This document shows, in pieces, positions 1-6,041 of a stretch of 8,043 bases of DNA. The stretch covers positions 523-8,565 of the forward strand of contig VAYF01000005.1 in NCBI GenBank assembly GCA_005883885.1, given 5' to 3'. The stretch is from Actinomycetota bacterium (GTDB taxonomy: Bacteria > Actinomycetota > UBA4738 > HRBIN12). Position 1 is the stretch's first letter. The number at the start of each line of letters is the position of its first letter. The position numbers and the translations under genes were made by a program. Below the pieces are notes generated by a model that was not told the origin of the DNA, ran no database searches, and saw only the letters and a list, made by a program, of their open reading frames with translations.

Positions 1-741
1 CTCCTGGATCGACGCCCGGCGCAGCTGTCCGGCGGTCAGCGCCAACGGGTCGCGATGGGTCGAGCGCTCGTGCGCGAACCGAAGGCCTTCCTGCTGGACG
101 AGCCGCTGTCGAACCTCGACGCGAAGCTCCGCGTGCAGATGCGCGCTGAGCTGAAGCGGATCCACCAGCGCCTGGGGATCACCACGATCTACGTCACCCA
201 CGACCAGGTGGAGGCGATGACCCTCGGCGACCGGATCGTCGTGATGTCGAACGGTCGCGTCCAGCAGATCGGGAAGCCGCAGGAGGTCTACAGCCGTCCG
301 AAGAACCTCTTCGTCGCAGGGTTCATCGGGAGCCCGCCGATGAACCTGCTGCGCGGTCGCTGCACGGACGGATGCATCCGGCTCGGCGAGCTCGAGCTGC
401 CTTGGTCGGGAGCCGATGCGCCTGAGGTCGCAGTCGGTCTCCGGCCGGAGGACCTCCGGCCCGCCGGGGACGGTGGCCCCTCGCTCGAGTTCGTGGTGGA
501 CGTCGTGGAGCCGCTCGGGAACGAGGTCGTCGTCCACGGGACCACCCCGGGCACGGCTGTCGAGAGTGGTGCGGAGGACGAAGCCGAGATCCCGCTCGTG
601 ACCGAAGGGGCGCGAGCGGCGATGACGGCGGTCTTCGAGCCGGCCGACGAGCCGTCACCCGGAGCGCGGATGCGGCTGGGGGTGGTCCCCGAGCGGGTGC
701 ACATCTTCGATCTGCGGACCCGCGAGGCGATCGGCCGATGA
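1..741 (+). CDS. Sugar ABC transporter ATP-binding protein (MalK/UgpC family), 3' part
   Basis: This is the energising ATPase of a carbohydrate importer, acting on the inner face of the membrane. The frame is open from base 1, so the gene begins upstream of the window; the ATG at 55 is internal, because the ABC signature lies before and across it. Visible in the 246-residue fragment are the signature LSGGQRQRVAMGRA (residues 9-22), Walker B FLLDEP (30-35) followed by the D-loop SNLD, and the switch histidine in YVTHDQ (H67). After about residue 105 comes a C-terminal TOBE/OB-fold region with LRPEDL and a terminal ERVHIFD, typical of MalK/UgpC/MsmK proteins. Family members are about 360 residues, so roughly the first 110-130, including Walker A and the Q-loop, are missing. 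Its stop overlaps the melA start by ATGA, which suggests that alpha-galactosides are the cargo. One such ATPase can serve several importers, so substrate is inferred from context only. Confidence 0.95.
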   Translation, partial: LLDRRPAQLSGGQRQRVAMGRALVREPKAFLLDEPLSNLDAKLRVQMRAELKRIHQRLGITTIYVTHDQVEAMTLGDRIVVMSNGRVQQIGKPQEVYSRPKNLFVAGFIGSPPMNLLRGRCTDGCIRLGELELPWSGADAPEVAVGLRPEDLRPAGDGGPSLEFVVDVVEPLGNEVVVHGTTPGTAVESGAEDEAEIPLVTEGARAAMTAVFEPADEPSPGARMRLGVVPERVHIFDLRTREAIGR

Positions 742-2090
742 GCGCAGACGACCCGCGGATCGTGATCGTCGGCGCCGGCGGATGGGTGTTCCCGATGGAG
801 CTCGTGAGGGACTTCCTGTCGTTCCCCGCCCTCGGGTCAGCGACGATCGTCCTCTATGACATCGATGTCCCATCCGCCGAGCGGACGGCGACATCGGCTG
901 ACGAGCTGATCTCGCTGGGAGGGCTCTCGGCTCGCATCGAGGTTCCGACGACGCTCCGCGATGCACTCCGCGGCGCCGATGTCGCGATCACCGTCTTCCA
1001 GGTCGGGGGTGTAGATGCGTACGCGTCCGACATCGAGATCCCCCGCGAGTACGGGATCGACCAGACCGTCGGCGACACGTTGGGCCCGGGCGGCATCTTC
1101 CGCGGCCTGCGGACCGTGCCCGCGCTCCGCGAGGTCGCCGAGGCGATGGCCGAGATCTGTCCGGATGCCTTGCTCCTCAACTACGCGAACCCGATGTCGA
1201 TCAACTGCTGGGCGACCGACCTCCTCGATGTGCGCATCGTCGGCCTCTGCCACAGCGTGCAGGGAACGTCCGAACAGCTGATGCGCGAGCTGGAGATCGC
1301 CGACGACGAGGTCACGTTCGAATGCGCCGGTGTCAACCACACCGCGTGGTTCACGACGTTCCGGCGCGGCGGCGAGGATCTGATCCCGAAGATCCGCGAG
1401 GTGATGCGGGCGCGCTACGTCGACCGGACGATCCCACTCCTCCCGCGCTCCGACGATCCCTACGAGAGCATCGAGCGCGTCCGCACCGAGCTGATGCTGT
1501 TGACCGGATACTTCCACACCGAATCGAGCCACCATGCGAGCGAGTACTGGGCATGGTTCCGCAAGACGCCCGAGCTCGTCGACGAGTACCTGGACCGCCG
1601 ATGGAACTACCTGGAGGTCTCGCGGTCCTCCGACGCGAGCCAGAGCAACACGGAGATCGTGGCTGATGCCAGGGCGAGCGGGATCCGTCACGGAGGTGAG
1701 TTCGCCGCGCCGATCATCGACAGCCTCGTCACCGGCACCGAGCGGGTCGTCTACGGCAACGTTCGGAACGACGACCTGATCGACAACCTGCCTGCGGACG
1801 CCTGCGTCGAGGTCGCGTGCCGGGTCGACGCCGACGGCGTGCATCCGGTCCCGTACGGGACGCTCCCGCACGCGTGCGCCGCGCTGAACGAAGTCCAGAT
1901 CACGGTGCAACGGCTCGCGGTCGAGGCCGCGATGACCGGCGACCGTGACCTCGTCCACGCGGCGGTGGCGCTCGATCCACTCACCGGCGCCGTGCAGACG
2001 CTCCCCAGCATCCACGAGATGGTGGACCGGATGCTCGAGGCCGAGGCGCGCTGGCTCCCGCAGTTCACCGCACCGGTCGACGTCGGATAA
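738..2090 (+). CDS. melA: Alpha-galactosidase, glycoside hydrolase family 4 (MelA type)
   Basis: This cytoplasmic enzyme hydrolyses alpha-galactosides such as melibiose by the unusual GH4 redox-elimination mechanism, which needs NAD+ and a divalent metal, usually Mn2+. The 450 residues are full family length. The N-terminal Rossmann fold carries GAGG (12-15) and an acidic LYDID (39-43). The family motifs follow: NYANPM (148-153), GLCHSVQGT (169-177, probable metal ligand C171) and AGVNHTAWF (197-205, probable metal ligand H201). GYFHTESSHHASEYWAWF and the YGNVRNDDLIDNLP block match the MelA branch as I know it from E. coli, rather than the 6-phospho-glycosidase branches. The ATG overlaps the ABC ATPase stop (ATGA, 738-741), so translation is probably coupled; only a weak GAGG lies upstream at 724-727. 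There is no signal peptide, so substrate must be imported intact. Exact galactoside preference is not determinable here; a GH4 alpha-glucosidase or galacturonidase is less likely. Confidence 0.94.
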   Translation: MSADDPRIVIVGAGGWVFPMELVRDFLSFPALGSATIVLYDIDVPSAERTATSADELISLGGLSARIEVPTTLRDALRGADVAITVFQVGGVDAYASDIEIPREYGIDQTVGDTLGPGGIFRGLRTVPALREVAEAMAEICPDALLLNYANPMSINCWATDLLDVRIVGLCHSVQGTSEQLMRELEIADDEVTFECAGVNHTAWFTTFRRGGEDLIPKIREVMRARYVDRTIPLLPRSDDPYESIERVRTELMLLTGYFHTESSHHASEYWAWFRKTPELVDEYLDRRWNYLEVSRSSDASQSNTEIVADARASGIRHGGEFAAPIIDSLVTGTERVVYGNVRNDDLIDNLPADACVEVACRVDADGVHPVPYGTLPHACAALNEVQITVQRLAVEAAMTGDRDLVHAAVALDPLTGAVQTLPSIHEMVDRMLEAEARWLPQFTAPVDVG

Positions 2091-2091
2091 C

Positions 2092-2104
2092 GCCGCTCAG
2101 CGGC
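2092..2104. terminator. Small GC hairpin at the melA/GH114 convergent junction
   Basis: A perfect 5-bp stem, GCCGC and GCGGC, encloses the loop TCA, which is the stop codon of the minus-strand GH114 gene. It begins two bases after the melA stop, so it lies at the 3' end of both transcripts. It could help end transcription in both directions, but the stem is short and no T-run follows on either strand. It may be coincidental in GC-rich DNA. Confidence 0.3.
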
Positions 2105-2996
2105 AAGGCGTCCAGGGCAGATCGAACAGGTCGAAGGTCTTGAGGATCGCGTTGCGGTTCGCGGCGTTCGCCGGCGGGCAGAAGGTCGAGGTCTTCAGCT
2201 TGTACTCCACCTGGAACACCGCCTTCCCCGCGCTCGCGAAATACGTCGTGTAGTTGCCGCACTCCGAGTACTGCTCGCACTGCTCGTTGATCGCGTAATC
2301 GAAGTAGGGCGCGAGATCGGGAACCTGTTCGACGTCGTTCTTCAAGGCCACGGTCAATCCCTTGCTGTGGGCGAGGTTCGCAAGAGCCGTGTTGAACAGG
2401 AGCTGCGTGTCTCCCGTGATCGTCAGCCCTGTTCGGTTCGACCATGCATCGACCACATCCATCTCCACGCCGTCGAACCCGTTCGCCACGCAGCGGTCGA
2501 GTCGCTTCGAGATCTCGCCGAGGATGAACGTGCGCTGTCCCAGGTTGTTGTTGATGTTGAGCCAGAACTCGTTCCGGAAGCCGCCGATCGGCCTGCCGAA
2601 CAGGCACCCGTTGCAGTTCGCGTTGAAGGCTTGGTACTCCGCGTAGTCCGGGCGGAAGCTCTCCGCGCCGCCGGCGTCGATGTAGCAGATCGCCTTGGCT
2701 CCGTTCGCATGGATCGCGTTCACGGCAGCGCCGTTCTCCTGCGTGTTCACGTTGATCCCGCCGGTGGAGGTGTAGAGGCAGTTGCCCGACTTGTCCCTCG
2801 CCGCCTGGAGTTGGTACTGCCACCGAGCGTTCGTCGCGGGGACCCAGCAGGAGCCCGCGTGGGTGTTGCAGGCGACGGGCGCGGCGCATCCTGCGGAGCC
2901 GCAATCAGCCTCGGCGCGAGGCGTATGGGTGATCGGACCCACCGCCAGGAAGGAGAACAGCACGAGCATCGTGACCGGCCCGGTCCATCGGCGCAT
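2097..2996 (-). CDS. Secreted GH114 family protein (endo-alpha-1,4-polygalactosaminidase-like)
   Basis: The predicted protein has 299 residues and is exported. Residues 1-30 form a signal peptide: MRRW, a hydrophobic stretch, then an A-E-A cleavage site before D31. The mature part is a GH114-type TIM barrel from W59 (WQYQL). Family-like blocks are ICYIDAGGAESFRPD (103-117), GFDGVEMDVVDAWSN (173-187), AHSKGLTVALKND (209-221), FDYAINEQC (232-240) and GKAVFQVEY (257-265). Acidic residues in the second and fourth blocks, such as E178, D180 and E238, are candidate catalytic groups. The founding GH114 enzymes cleave alpha-1,4-galactosaminan; this substrate is not proven here. Thirteen cysteines, four of them in residues 32-50, suggest a disulfide-stabilised extracellular protein. 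The ATG at 2996 was chosen because it has a strong GAGGGGGG site 7 nt upstream and starts the signal peptide. An in-frame ATG at 3053 lies upstream of the predicted transcript start. It converges on melA with a 6-nt gap. Confidence 0.88.
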   Translation of the reverse strand: MRRWTGPVTMLVLFSFLAVGPITHTPRAEADCGSAGCAAPVACNTHAGSCWVPATNARWQYQLQAARDKSGNCLYTSTGGINVNTQENGAAVNAIHANGAKAICYIDAGGAESFRPDYAEYQAFNANCNGCLFGRPIGGFRNEFWLNINNNLGQRTFILGEISKRLDRCVANGFDGVEMDVVDAWSNRTGLTITGDTQLLFNTALANLAHSKGLTVALKNDVEQVPDLAPYFDYAINEQCEQYSECGNYTTYFASAGKAVFQVEYKLKTSTFCPPANAANRNAILKTFDLFDLPWTPCR

Positions 2997-3003
2997 CACG
3001 GAA

Positions 3004-3011
3004 CCCCCCTC
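3004..3011 (-). promoter_or_regulatory. Shine-Dalgarno site deciding the GH114 start
   Basis: On the minus strand the bases read GAGGGGGG and end 7 nt before the ATG at 2996. This strong, well-spaced site supports the 2996 start over the ATG codons further upstream (3053, 3035, 3032), which all lie upstream of the expected transcription start. Confidence 0.75.
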
Positions 3012-3030
3012 GACGGCGTCAGACCTTCCC

Positions 3031-3060
3031 ATCATTCCGAGCAACACAACCATCTGTCAA
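3031..3060 (-). promoter_or_regulatory. Housekeeping sigma-type promoter for the GH114 gene
   Basis: On the minus strand a perfect TTGACA -35 box (3060-3055) is followed after 18 bases by AATGAT (3036-3031), which matches four of six -10 consensus positions. Transcription would start near 3024, giving a leader of about 28 nt that contains the Shine-Dalgarno site. Of all the upstream regions in the window, this is the only one where I see a consensus -35 box. The remaining intergenic DNA (2997-3142) shows no other structure I can support beyond the tdh -10 box. Confidence 0.6.
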
Positions 3061-3127
3061 AGTGACTGCGGCGTACCGAGCTTCACCACCAGCTGTGGAA
3101 GCGGACGTGGTCGCTTCGGGGTCCGGG

Positions 3128-3133
3128 TAATCT
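3128..3133 (+). promoter_or_regulatory. TANNNT -10 box of tdh (probably leaderless)
   Basis: TAATCT ends 9 nt before the tdh ATG at 3143. No purine-rich ribosome binding site lies between, and no convincing -35 box is visible about 17 nt upstream. Transcription would start at or within a few bases of the ATG. Confidence 0.5.
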
Positions 3134-3142
3134 CGCTTCGAG

Positions 3143-4180
3143 ATGAAAGCGCTCGTGAAGCATGCGGAGGAGGTCGGCCTCCGCCTGGAAGACGTTCCGG
3201 AGCCGACCATCGGCATCAACGACGTGCTCATCCGTGTCGAGCGCACCGGGATCTGTGGGACCGACCTCCACATCTGGGATTGGAACGGCTGGGCGAAGGA
3301 GACCGTCGTCACGCCCCTCGTGATCGGGCACGAGTTCGCCGGGCGGATCGTCGCGGTCGGCTCCAACGTGAACGACTTCCTCCCGGGCGACCGGGTGAGC
3401 GGCGAAGGTCACGTCGTCTGCGGCCGATGCCGGCATTGTCTGGCCGGGCGGCGCCATCTCTGCGCGAACGCCCAGGGCGTCGGCGTGCAGCGGCCGGGCG
3501 CGTTCGCCGAGCTGATCGCGATCCCCATGACGAACGTGTGGAAGCACGCCGACGACGTCGACCCCGAGGTCGCGGCCATCTTCGACCCGTTCGGCAACGC
3601 CGTGCACACCGCGCTCTCCACCGAGGTCCTCGGCGAGGACATCCTGATCACCGGGGCGGGACCGATCGGCTGCATGGCCGCCGCCGTCGTCCGGCACGCG
3701 GGGGCCCGGTTCGTCGTCGTGAGCGAGCCGAACGCGTACCGACGCGCGCTCGCCGAGCGGATGGGGGCGACGCTCGTGATCGACCCGACCGAACGCGATC
3801 TCCACGACGTGCAGAAGGAGCTCGGCATGGTCGAGGGCTTCGACGTCGGCCTGGAGATGTCGGGGAACGCCGCCGCGCTCCACGCGATGGTGGACACCAT
3901 GGCCCACGGCGGACGCATCGCGATGCTCGGGATCCCCGAGACCGAGATCGCGATCGATTGGCACGAGGTCGTGTTCAACATGCTCACGATCAGGGGGATC
4001 TACGGCCGGGAGATGTACGAGACCTGGTACCAGATGACCGTGATGCTCCAGTCGGGTCTCGATGTGAGACCGGTCATCACGCATCGGTTCCCCTGGGACG
4101 AGTTCGAGCGGGCGTTCGAGGTCGCCGGATCGGGTGAGAGCGGCAAAGTTCTGTTGGAGTGGGATACGACCCTGGGGTAG
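3143..4180 (+). CDS. tdh: L-threonine 3-dehydrogenase (zinc-dependent medium-chain dehydrogenase)
   Basis: The enzyme oxidises L-threonine with NAD+ to 2-amino-3-ketobutyrate in the cytoplasm. The 345-residue protein lines up with E. coli Tdh from memory almost without gaps. Catalytic-zinc ligands C38, H63 and E64 are present (TGICGTD and GHEF), as is the structural-zinc set C93, C96, C99 and C107. The signature blocks are FDPFGNAVHTALS (147-159), the nucleotide-binding GAGPIG (171-176), EGFDVGLEMSG, HGGRIAMLGIP and GIYGREMYETWY. These blocks are specific to threonine dehydrogenases among medium-chain dehydrogenases, so a sorbitol or galactitol-phosphate dehydrogenase is unlikely. The usual partner kbl (2-amino-3-ketobutyrate CoA ligase) is not adjacent. 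The gene stands alone between convergent and divergent neighbours. No Shine-Dalgarno site precedes the ATG, but a TAATCT box does. The 3' end converges on the PfkB-family kinase gene, leaving 3 nt. Confidence 0.93.
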   Translation: MKALVKHAEEVGLRLEDVPEPTIGINDVLIRVERTGICGTDLHIWDWNGWAKETVVTPLVIGHEFAGRIVAVGSNVNDFLPGDRVSGEGHVVCGRCRHCLAGRRHLCANAQGVGVQRPGAFAELIAIPMTNVWKHADDVDPEVAAIFDPFGNAVHTALSTEVLGEDILITGAGPIGCMAAAVVRHAGARFVVVSEPNAYRRALAERMGATLVIDPTERDLHDVQKELGMVEGFDVGLEMSGNAAALHAMVDTMAHGGRIAMLGIPETEIAIDWHEVVFNMLTIRGIYGREMYETWYQMTVMLQSGLDVRPVITHRFPWDEFERAFEVAGSGESGKVLLEWDTTLG

Positions 4181-4183
4181 AGC

Positions 4184-5122
4184 TCAGAGGATCCGAACGC
4201 GTGCCTGGGAACCGAGCTCCGCGGCGCGCGCGGGATCCAGCCGCGCGGCGCCGGGGATCTCGGCGTTCGCGGTTGCCGCGCCGAGCGCCCGGCAGAGCGC
4301 GTCGTCCCAGCCCAGACCGGCGTCGAGCCCGGTGACGAGGCCGGCCAGGAAGGCATCCCCGCTCCCGACCGGGTAGCGACCGCGGACGTAGAGCATCCCC
4401 TCGTACAGGGTTCCGTCGGGAGCTGCGAGCACCACGCCCTCGGCGCCCCTCGTCACCAAGGCCGCATGTCCGTCACCACCCGCCAGGTCGCGCAGCTTCC
4501 GGGCGGCGGTGAGCGCCTCTTCATGCCGAGCGGTCGGAACACTCAGCAACTCGCGCGCTTCGGTCGAGTTCACCTTCACGATGTCCGGCTTCGCTTCGAG
4601 TGCGAGCCGGAGCCGGTCCCCCTCGCAATCGACGGCTACCACGAGGCCTGCGGCCCGTGCTTCGACGACCAGGTCGCGGTAGCCCTCGTCCGGGACGCCA
4701 CGCGGGAGCGAGCCGCTGATCGTGAGCCACCCGGCGCGGGGGAACAGCGAGGCGGCCGCGTGCACGAGCTCGACCCAGGCTGCCGACGGCACCACCGATC
4801 CGTGCTCGTAGAACTCGGTCAGCCCACCCGATTCGCGGTCCGCGACCGACAGCGACGATCGGTTCTCGCCGTGCGTCCAGACGGATACCCCCGGAACGCC
4901 TTCAGCGGAGAGCTGCTCCTCGAGCCATTTCCCCGCATGTCCTCGGAGCAGGCTGACCGCGGTCGCCTCACCGCCGAGGACGTGCGCGGCGCGCGCAACG
5001 TTCAGCCCCTTGCCGCCCGCCGTGGCCACCAGCCCCAGGGGCCGATGGATGTCACCCTTGATGAGGCGATCGACCTCGAACAGCTTGTCGATCGAAGGGT
5101 TCGCGGCGAGACAGACGATCAT
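4184..5122 (-). CDS. PfkB-family sugar-phosphate kinase (1-phosphofructokinase/tagatose-6-phosphate kinase type)
   Basis: This 312-residue cytoplasmic kinase transfers phosphate from ATP to a sugar phosphate. It opens with MIVCLAANPSIDK, the N-terminal pattern of FruK/LacC proteins. It carries the first PfkB signature, GGKGLNVARAAHVLGG (36-51), which contacts sugar, and the second around PVGSGDAFLAGLVTGL, with the probable catalytic base D256 and anion hole GSGD (253-256). KPDIVKVNSTEARELL and ALVTRGAEG are further family blocks. Likely substrates are fructose 1-phosphate or tagatose 6-phosphate; the sequence alone does not decide. The nearby alpha-galactosidase makes a galactose/tagatose route conceivable, but no isomerase, aldolase or PTS gene is visible. 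The ATG at 5122 has GGGGG 8 nt upstream (5131-5135 on the minus strand). It is divergent from the macro-domain gene and shares a symmetric promoter element with it. Confidence 0.88.
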   Translation of the reverse strand: MIVCLAANPSIDKLFEVDRLIKGDIHRPLGLVATAGGKGLNVARAAHVLGGEATAVSLLRGHAGKWLEEQLSAEGVPGVSVWTHGENRSSLSVADRESGGLTEFYEHGSVVPSAAWVELVHAAASLFPRAGWLTISGSLPRGVPDEGYRDLVVEARAAGLVVAVDCEGDRLRLALEAKPDIVKVNSTEARELLSVPTARHEEALTAARKLRDLAGGDGHAALVTRGAEGVVLAAPDGTLYEGMLYVRGRYPVGSGDAFLAGLVTGLDAGLGWDDALCRALGAATANAEIPGAARLDPARAAELGSQARVRIL

Positions 5123-5130
5123 GCGGCAGA

Positions 5131-5135
5131 CCCCC
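5131..5135 (-). promoter_or_regulatory. Probable ribosome binding site of the PfkB-family kinase
   Basis: On the minus strand GGGGG ends 8 nt before the ATG at 5122. It fits a leadered transcript from the -10 box at 5157-5152, in contrast to the leaderless-looking gene on the other side. Confidence 0.5.
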
Positions 5136-5150
5136 GGGTGAGCATCGACC

Positions 5151-5156
5151 TACGAT
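5151..5156 (+). promoter_or_regulatory. -10 box of the macro-domain gene, half of a symmetric element
   Basis: TACGAT ends 6 nt before the ATG at 5163, so the transcript would start at or very near the start codon. No ribosome binding site or clear -35 box is present. The next base is A, making TACGATA, which also reads as TATCGT on the opposite strand. Confidence 0.55.
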
Positions 5157-5157
5157 A
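5152..5157 (-). promoter_or_regulatory. -10 box of the PfkB-family kinase gene, half of a symmetric element
   Basis: On the minus strand TATCGT covers 5157-5152 and lies 29 nt upstream of the kinase ATG. Transcription would begin near 5145, giving a leader of about 20 nt that includes the GGGGG site. It shares five base pairs with the plus-strand box. Confidence 0.5.
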
Positions 5158-5162
5158 GCTGG

Positions 5163-5678
5163 ATGCCACGCATCGAGCTCGTCGAGGGCGACATCACCGA
5201 CGAGCACGCCGACGCGATCGTGAACGCGGCGAACGCGACGTTGCTCGGCGGCGGCGGCGTGGACGGAGCGATCCACCGTCGGGGTGGGGAGACGATCCTC
5301 GACGCGTGCCGGGAGCTCCGACGCGAACGCTACCCGGACGGACTGCCCGTAGGTGAGGCGGTCGCCACGACGGCCGGCGACCTGCCCGCCAGGTGGGTGA
5401 TCCACACCGTCGGTCCGATCTACCGGCGCGAACGCGATCCGGCGTCGCTCCTCGCTCGATGCCACGTGGCGTGTCTGCGCGTCGCGGACGAGCTCGGCGC
5501 GGCGACGGTCGCGTTCCCGGCGATCTCGACCGGCGCGTACGGATACCCCGTGCGGGAGGCGGCCGCCGTCGCGATCGACGCGGTGCGGGATGCCGAGACG
5601 GTGGTGGAGGAGGTCCGGTTCGTCCTGCTGGGCCGCGAGGCGTATCGCTCGTTCGACGAAGCGTTCGAGACCGGCTGA
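5163..5678 (+). CDS. Macro-domain protein, MacroD/YmdB-like ADP-ribose hydrolase
   Basis: A single macro domain fills the 171 residues. Proteins of this type bind ADP-ribose; the MacroD/YmdB branch deacetylates O-acetyl-ADP-ribose and removes mono-ADP-ribose from proteins or nucleic acids. Visible motifs are GDIT (9-12), IVNAANATLLGGGGVDGAIH (19-38) with the MacroD-type residues N24 and D34, WVIHTVGPIYR, and AFPAISTGAYGYP, which forms the phosphate-binding loop. The family's usual Ala-Ala after GAIHR is Arg-Gly here (HRRGG). No extra domain is attached, and no ADP-ribosyltransferase or sirtuin gene is visible nearby. The ATG follows a TACGAT box by 6 nt without a ribosome binding site. A rhodanese gene follows 27 nt downstream on the same strand but has its own -10-like box, so a shared operon is possible rather than certain. 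The physiological target is unknown. Confidence 0.92.
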   Translation: MPRIELVEGDITDEHADAIVNAANATLLGGGGVDGAIHRRGGETILDACRELRRERYPDGLPVGEAVATTAGDLPARWVIHTVGPIYRRERDPASLLARCHVACLRVADELGAATVAFPAISTGAYGYPVREAAAVAIDAVRDAETVVEEVRFVLLGREAYRSFDEAFETG

Positions 5679-5691
5679 TCGTGGCCGCTGG

Positions 5692-5697
5692 TAGCCT
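5692..5697 (+). promoter_or_regulatory. TANNNT -10 box of the rhodanese gene
   Basis: TAGCCT lies in the 27-nt gap after the macro-domain gene and ends 8 nt before the ATG at 5706. No ribosome binding site follows it. It suggests that the rhodanese gene can be transcribed on its own from a leaderless start, even if read-through from upstream also occurs. Confidence 0.45.
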
Positions 5698-5705
5698 GGC
5701 TCCAC

Positions 5706-6041
5706 ATGGACCAGGATCTCGCCAACGTCAAAGGTGTCTACGATCGCCTCGCCGACATCCAGCTCGTCGACTGCCGCGAGCAGAACGAATGGGACGCGGG
5801 ACGCGTCGACGGCGCGGTCCACATCCCGTTGAACACCCTCATGGCGGGAGGGGGCCCCACGCTCGACCCGTCGAAACCCGTCGCCGTGATCTGCCGCTCC
5901 GGCAACCGCAGCGAGCTCGCAACGATGATGCTGCAGGCGCGCGGGTTCGAGGCGCATAACGTCGAGGGCGGGATGGAGGCGTGGGAGGCCGCCGGTCTCC
6001 CGTTCGAAGCCCCCGACGGCTCAGCCGGCCGTGTCGCCTGA
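5706..6041 (+). CDS. Single-domain rhodanese-like sulfurtransferase
   Basis: This small cytoplasmic protein of 111 residues has one rhodanese domain. Such domains carry sulfur as a persulfide on a loop cysteine, moving it from thiosulfate or another donor to acceptors such as thioredoxin or cyanide. LVDCREQNEWDAGRVDGAVHIP contains the usual N-terminal elements (LVDCRE at 20-25; GAVHIP at 36-41). The active-site loop is CRSGNRS (63-69) with catalytic C63 and a conserved arginine at 64. The C-terminal NVEGGMEAWEAAGLP is also typical. No membrane segment or second domain is present. The length is like GlpE-type stand-alone rhodaneses. The last 21 nt overlap the 3' end of the opposing PPOX gene, so the two transcripts are complementary there. 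The sulfur donor and acceptor cannot be told from the sequence. Confidence 0.9.
   Translation: MDQDLANVKGVYDRLADIQLVDCREQNEWDAGRVDGAVHIPLNTLMAGGGPTLDPSKPVAVICRSGNRSELATMMLQARGFEAHNVEGGMEAWEAAGLPFEAPDGSAGRVA

Noticed and set aside
55..57. ATG at 55 as the true start of the ABC ATPase
   Set aside because: The frame is open from base 1 and encodes the ABC signature before this codon, so the ATG is internal.
837..2015. Minus-strand open frame of 392 codons opposite melA
   Set aside because: A shadow of the GH4 gene: low-complexity composition, no recognised motif, and no promoter or ribosome binding site.
2994..3053. Longer GH114 start at ATG 3053 (19 extra residues)
   Set aside because: It has no ribosome binding site and lies upstream of the predicted transcription start. 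It would put a non-signal-like segment before a good signal peptide.
3083..4084. Minus-strand frame of 333 codons opposite tdh
   Set aside because: Tdh is convincingly encoded on the plus strand with every metal ligand; the antisense peptide is His/Asp/Val-rich and matches nothing I recognise.
2782..4137. Plus-strand frame of 451 codons across the GH114 5' end and tdh
   Set aside because: It spans a promoter region and two real genes in the wrong frame, and becomes an Arg-rich repeat-like peptide inside tdh, typical of a frame shadow.
4180..4185. GAGCTC palindrome at the tdh/kinase junction as a terminator
   Set aside because: A 6-bp restriction-site-like palindrome with no loop cannot form a useful hairpin, and no longer stem surrounds it.
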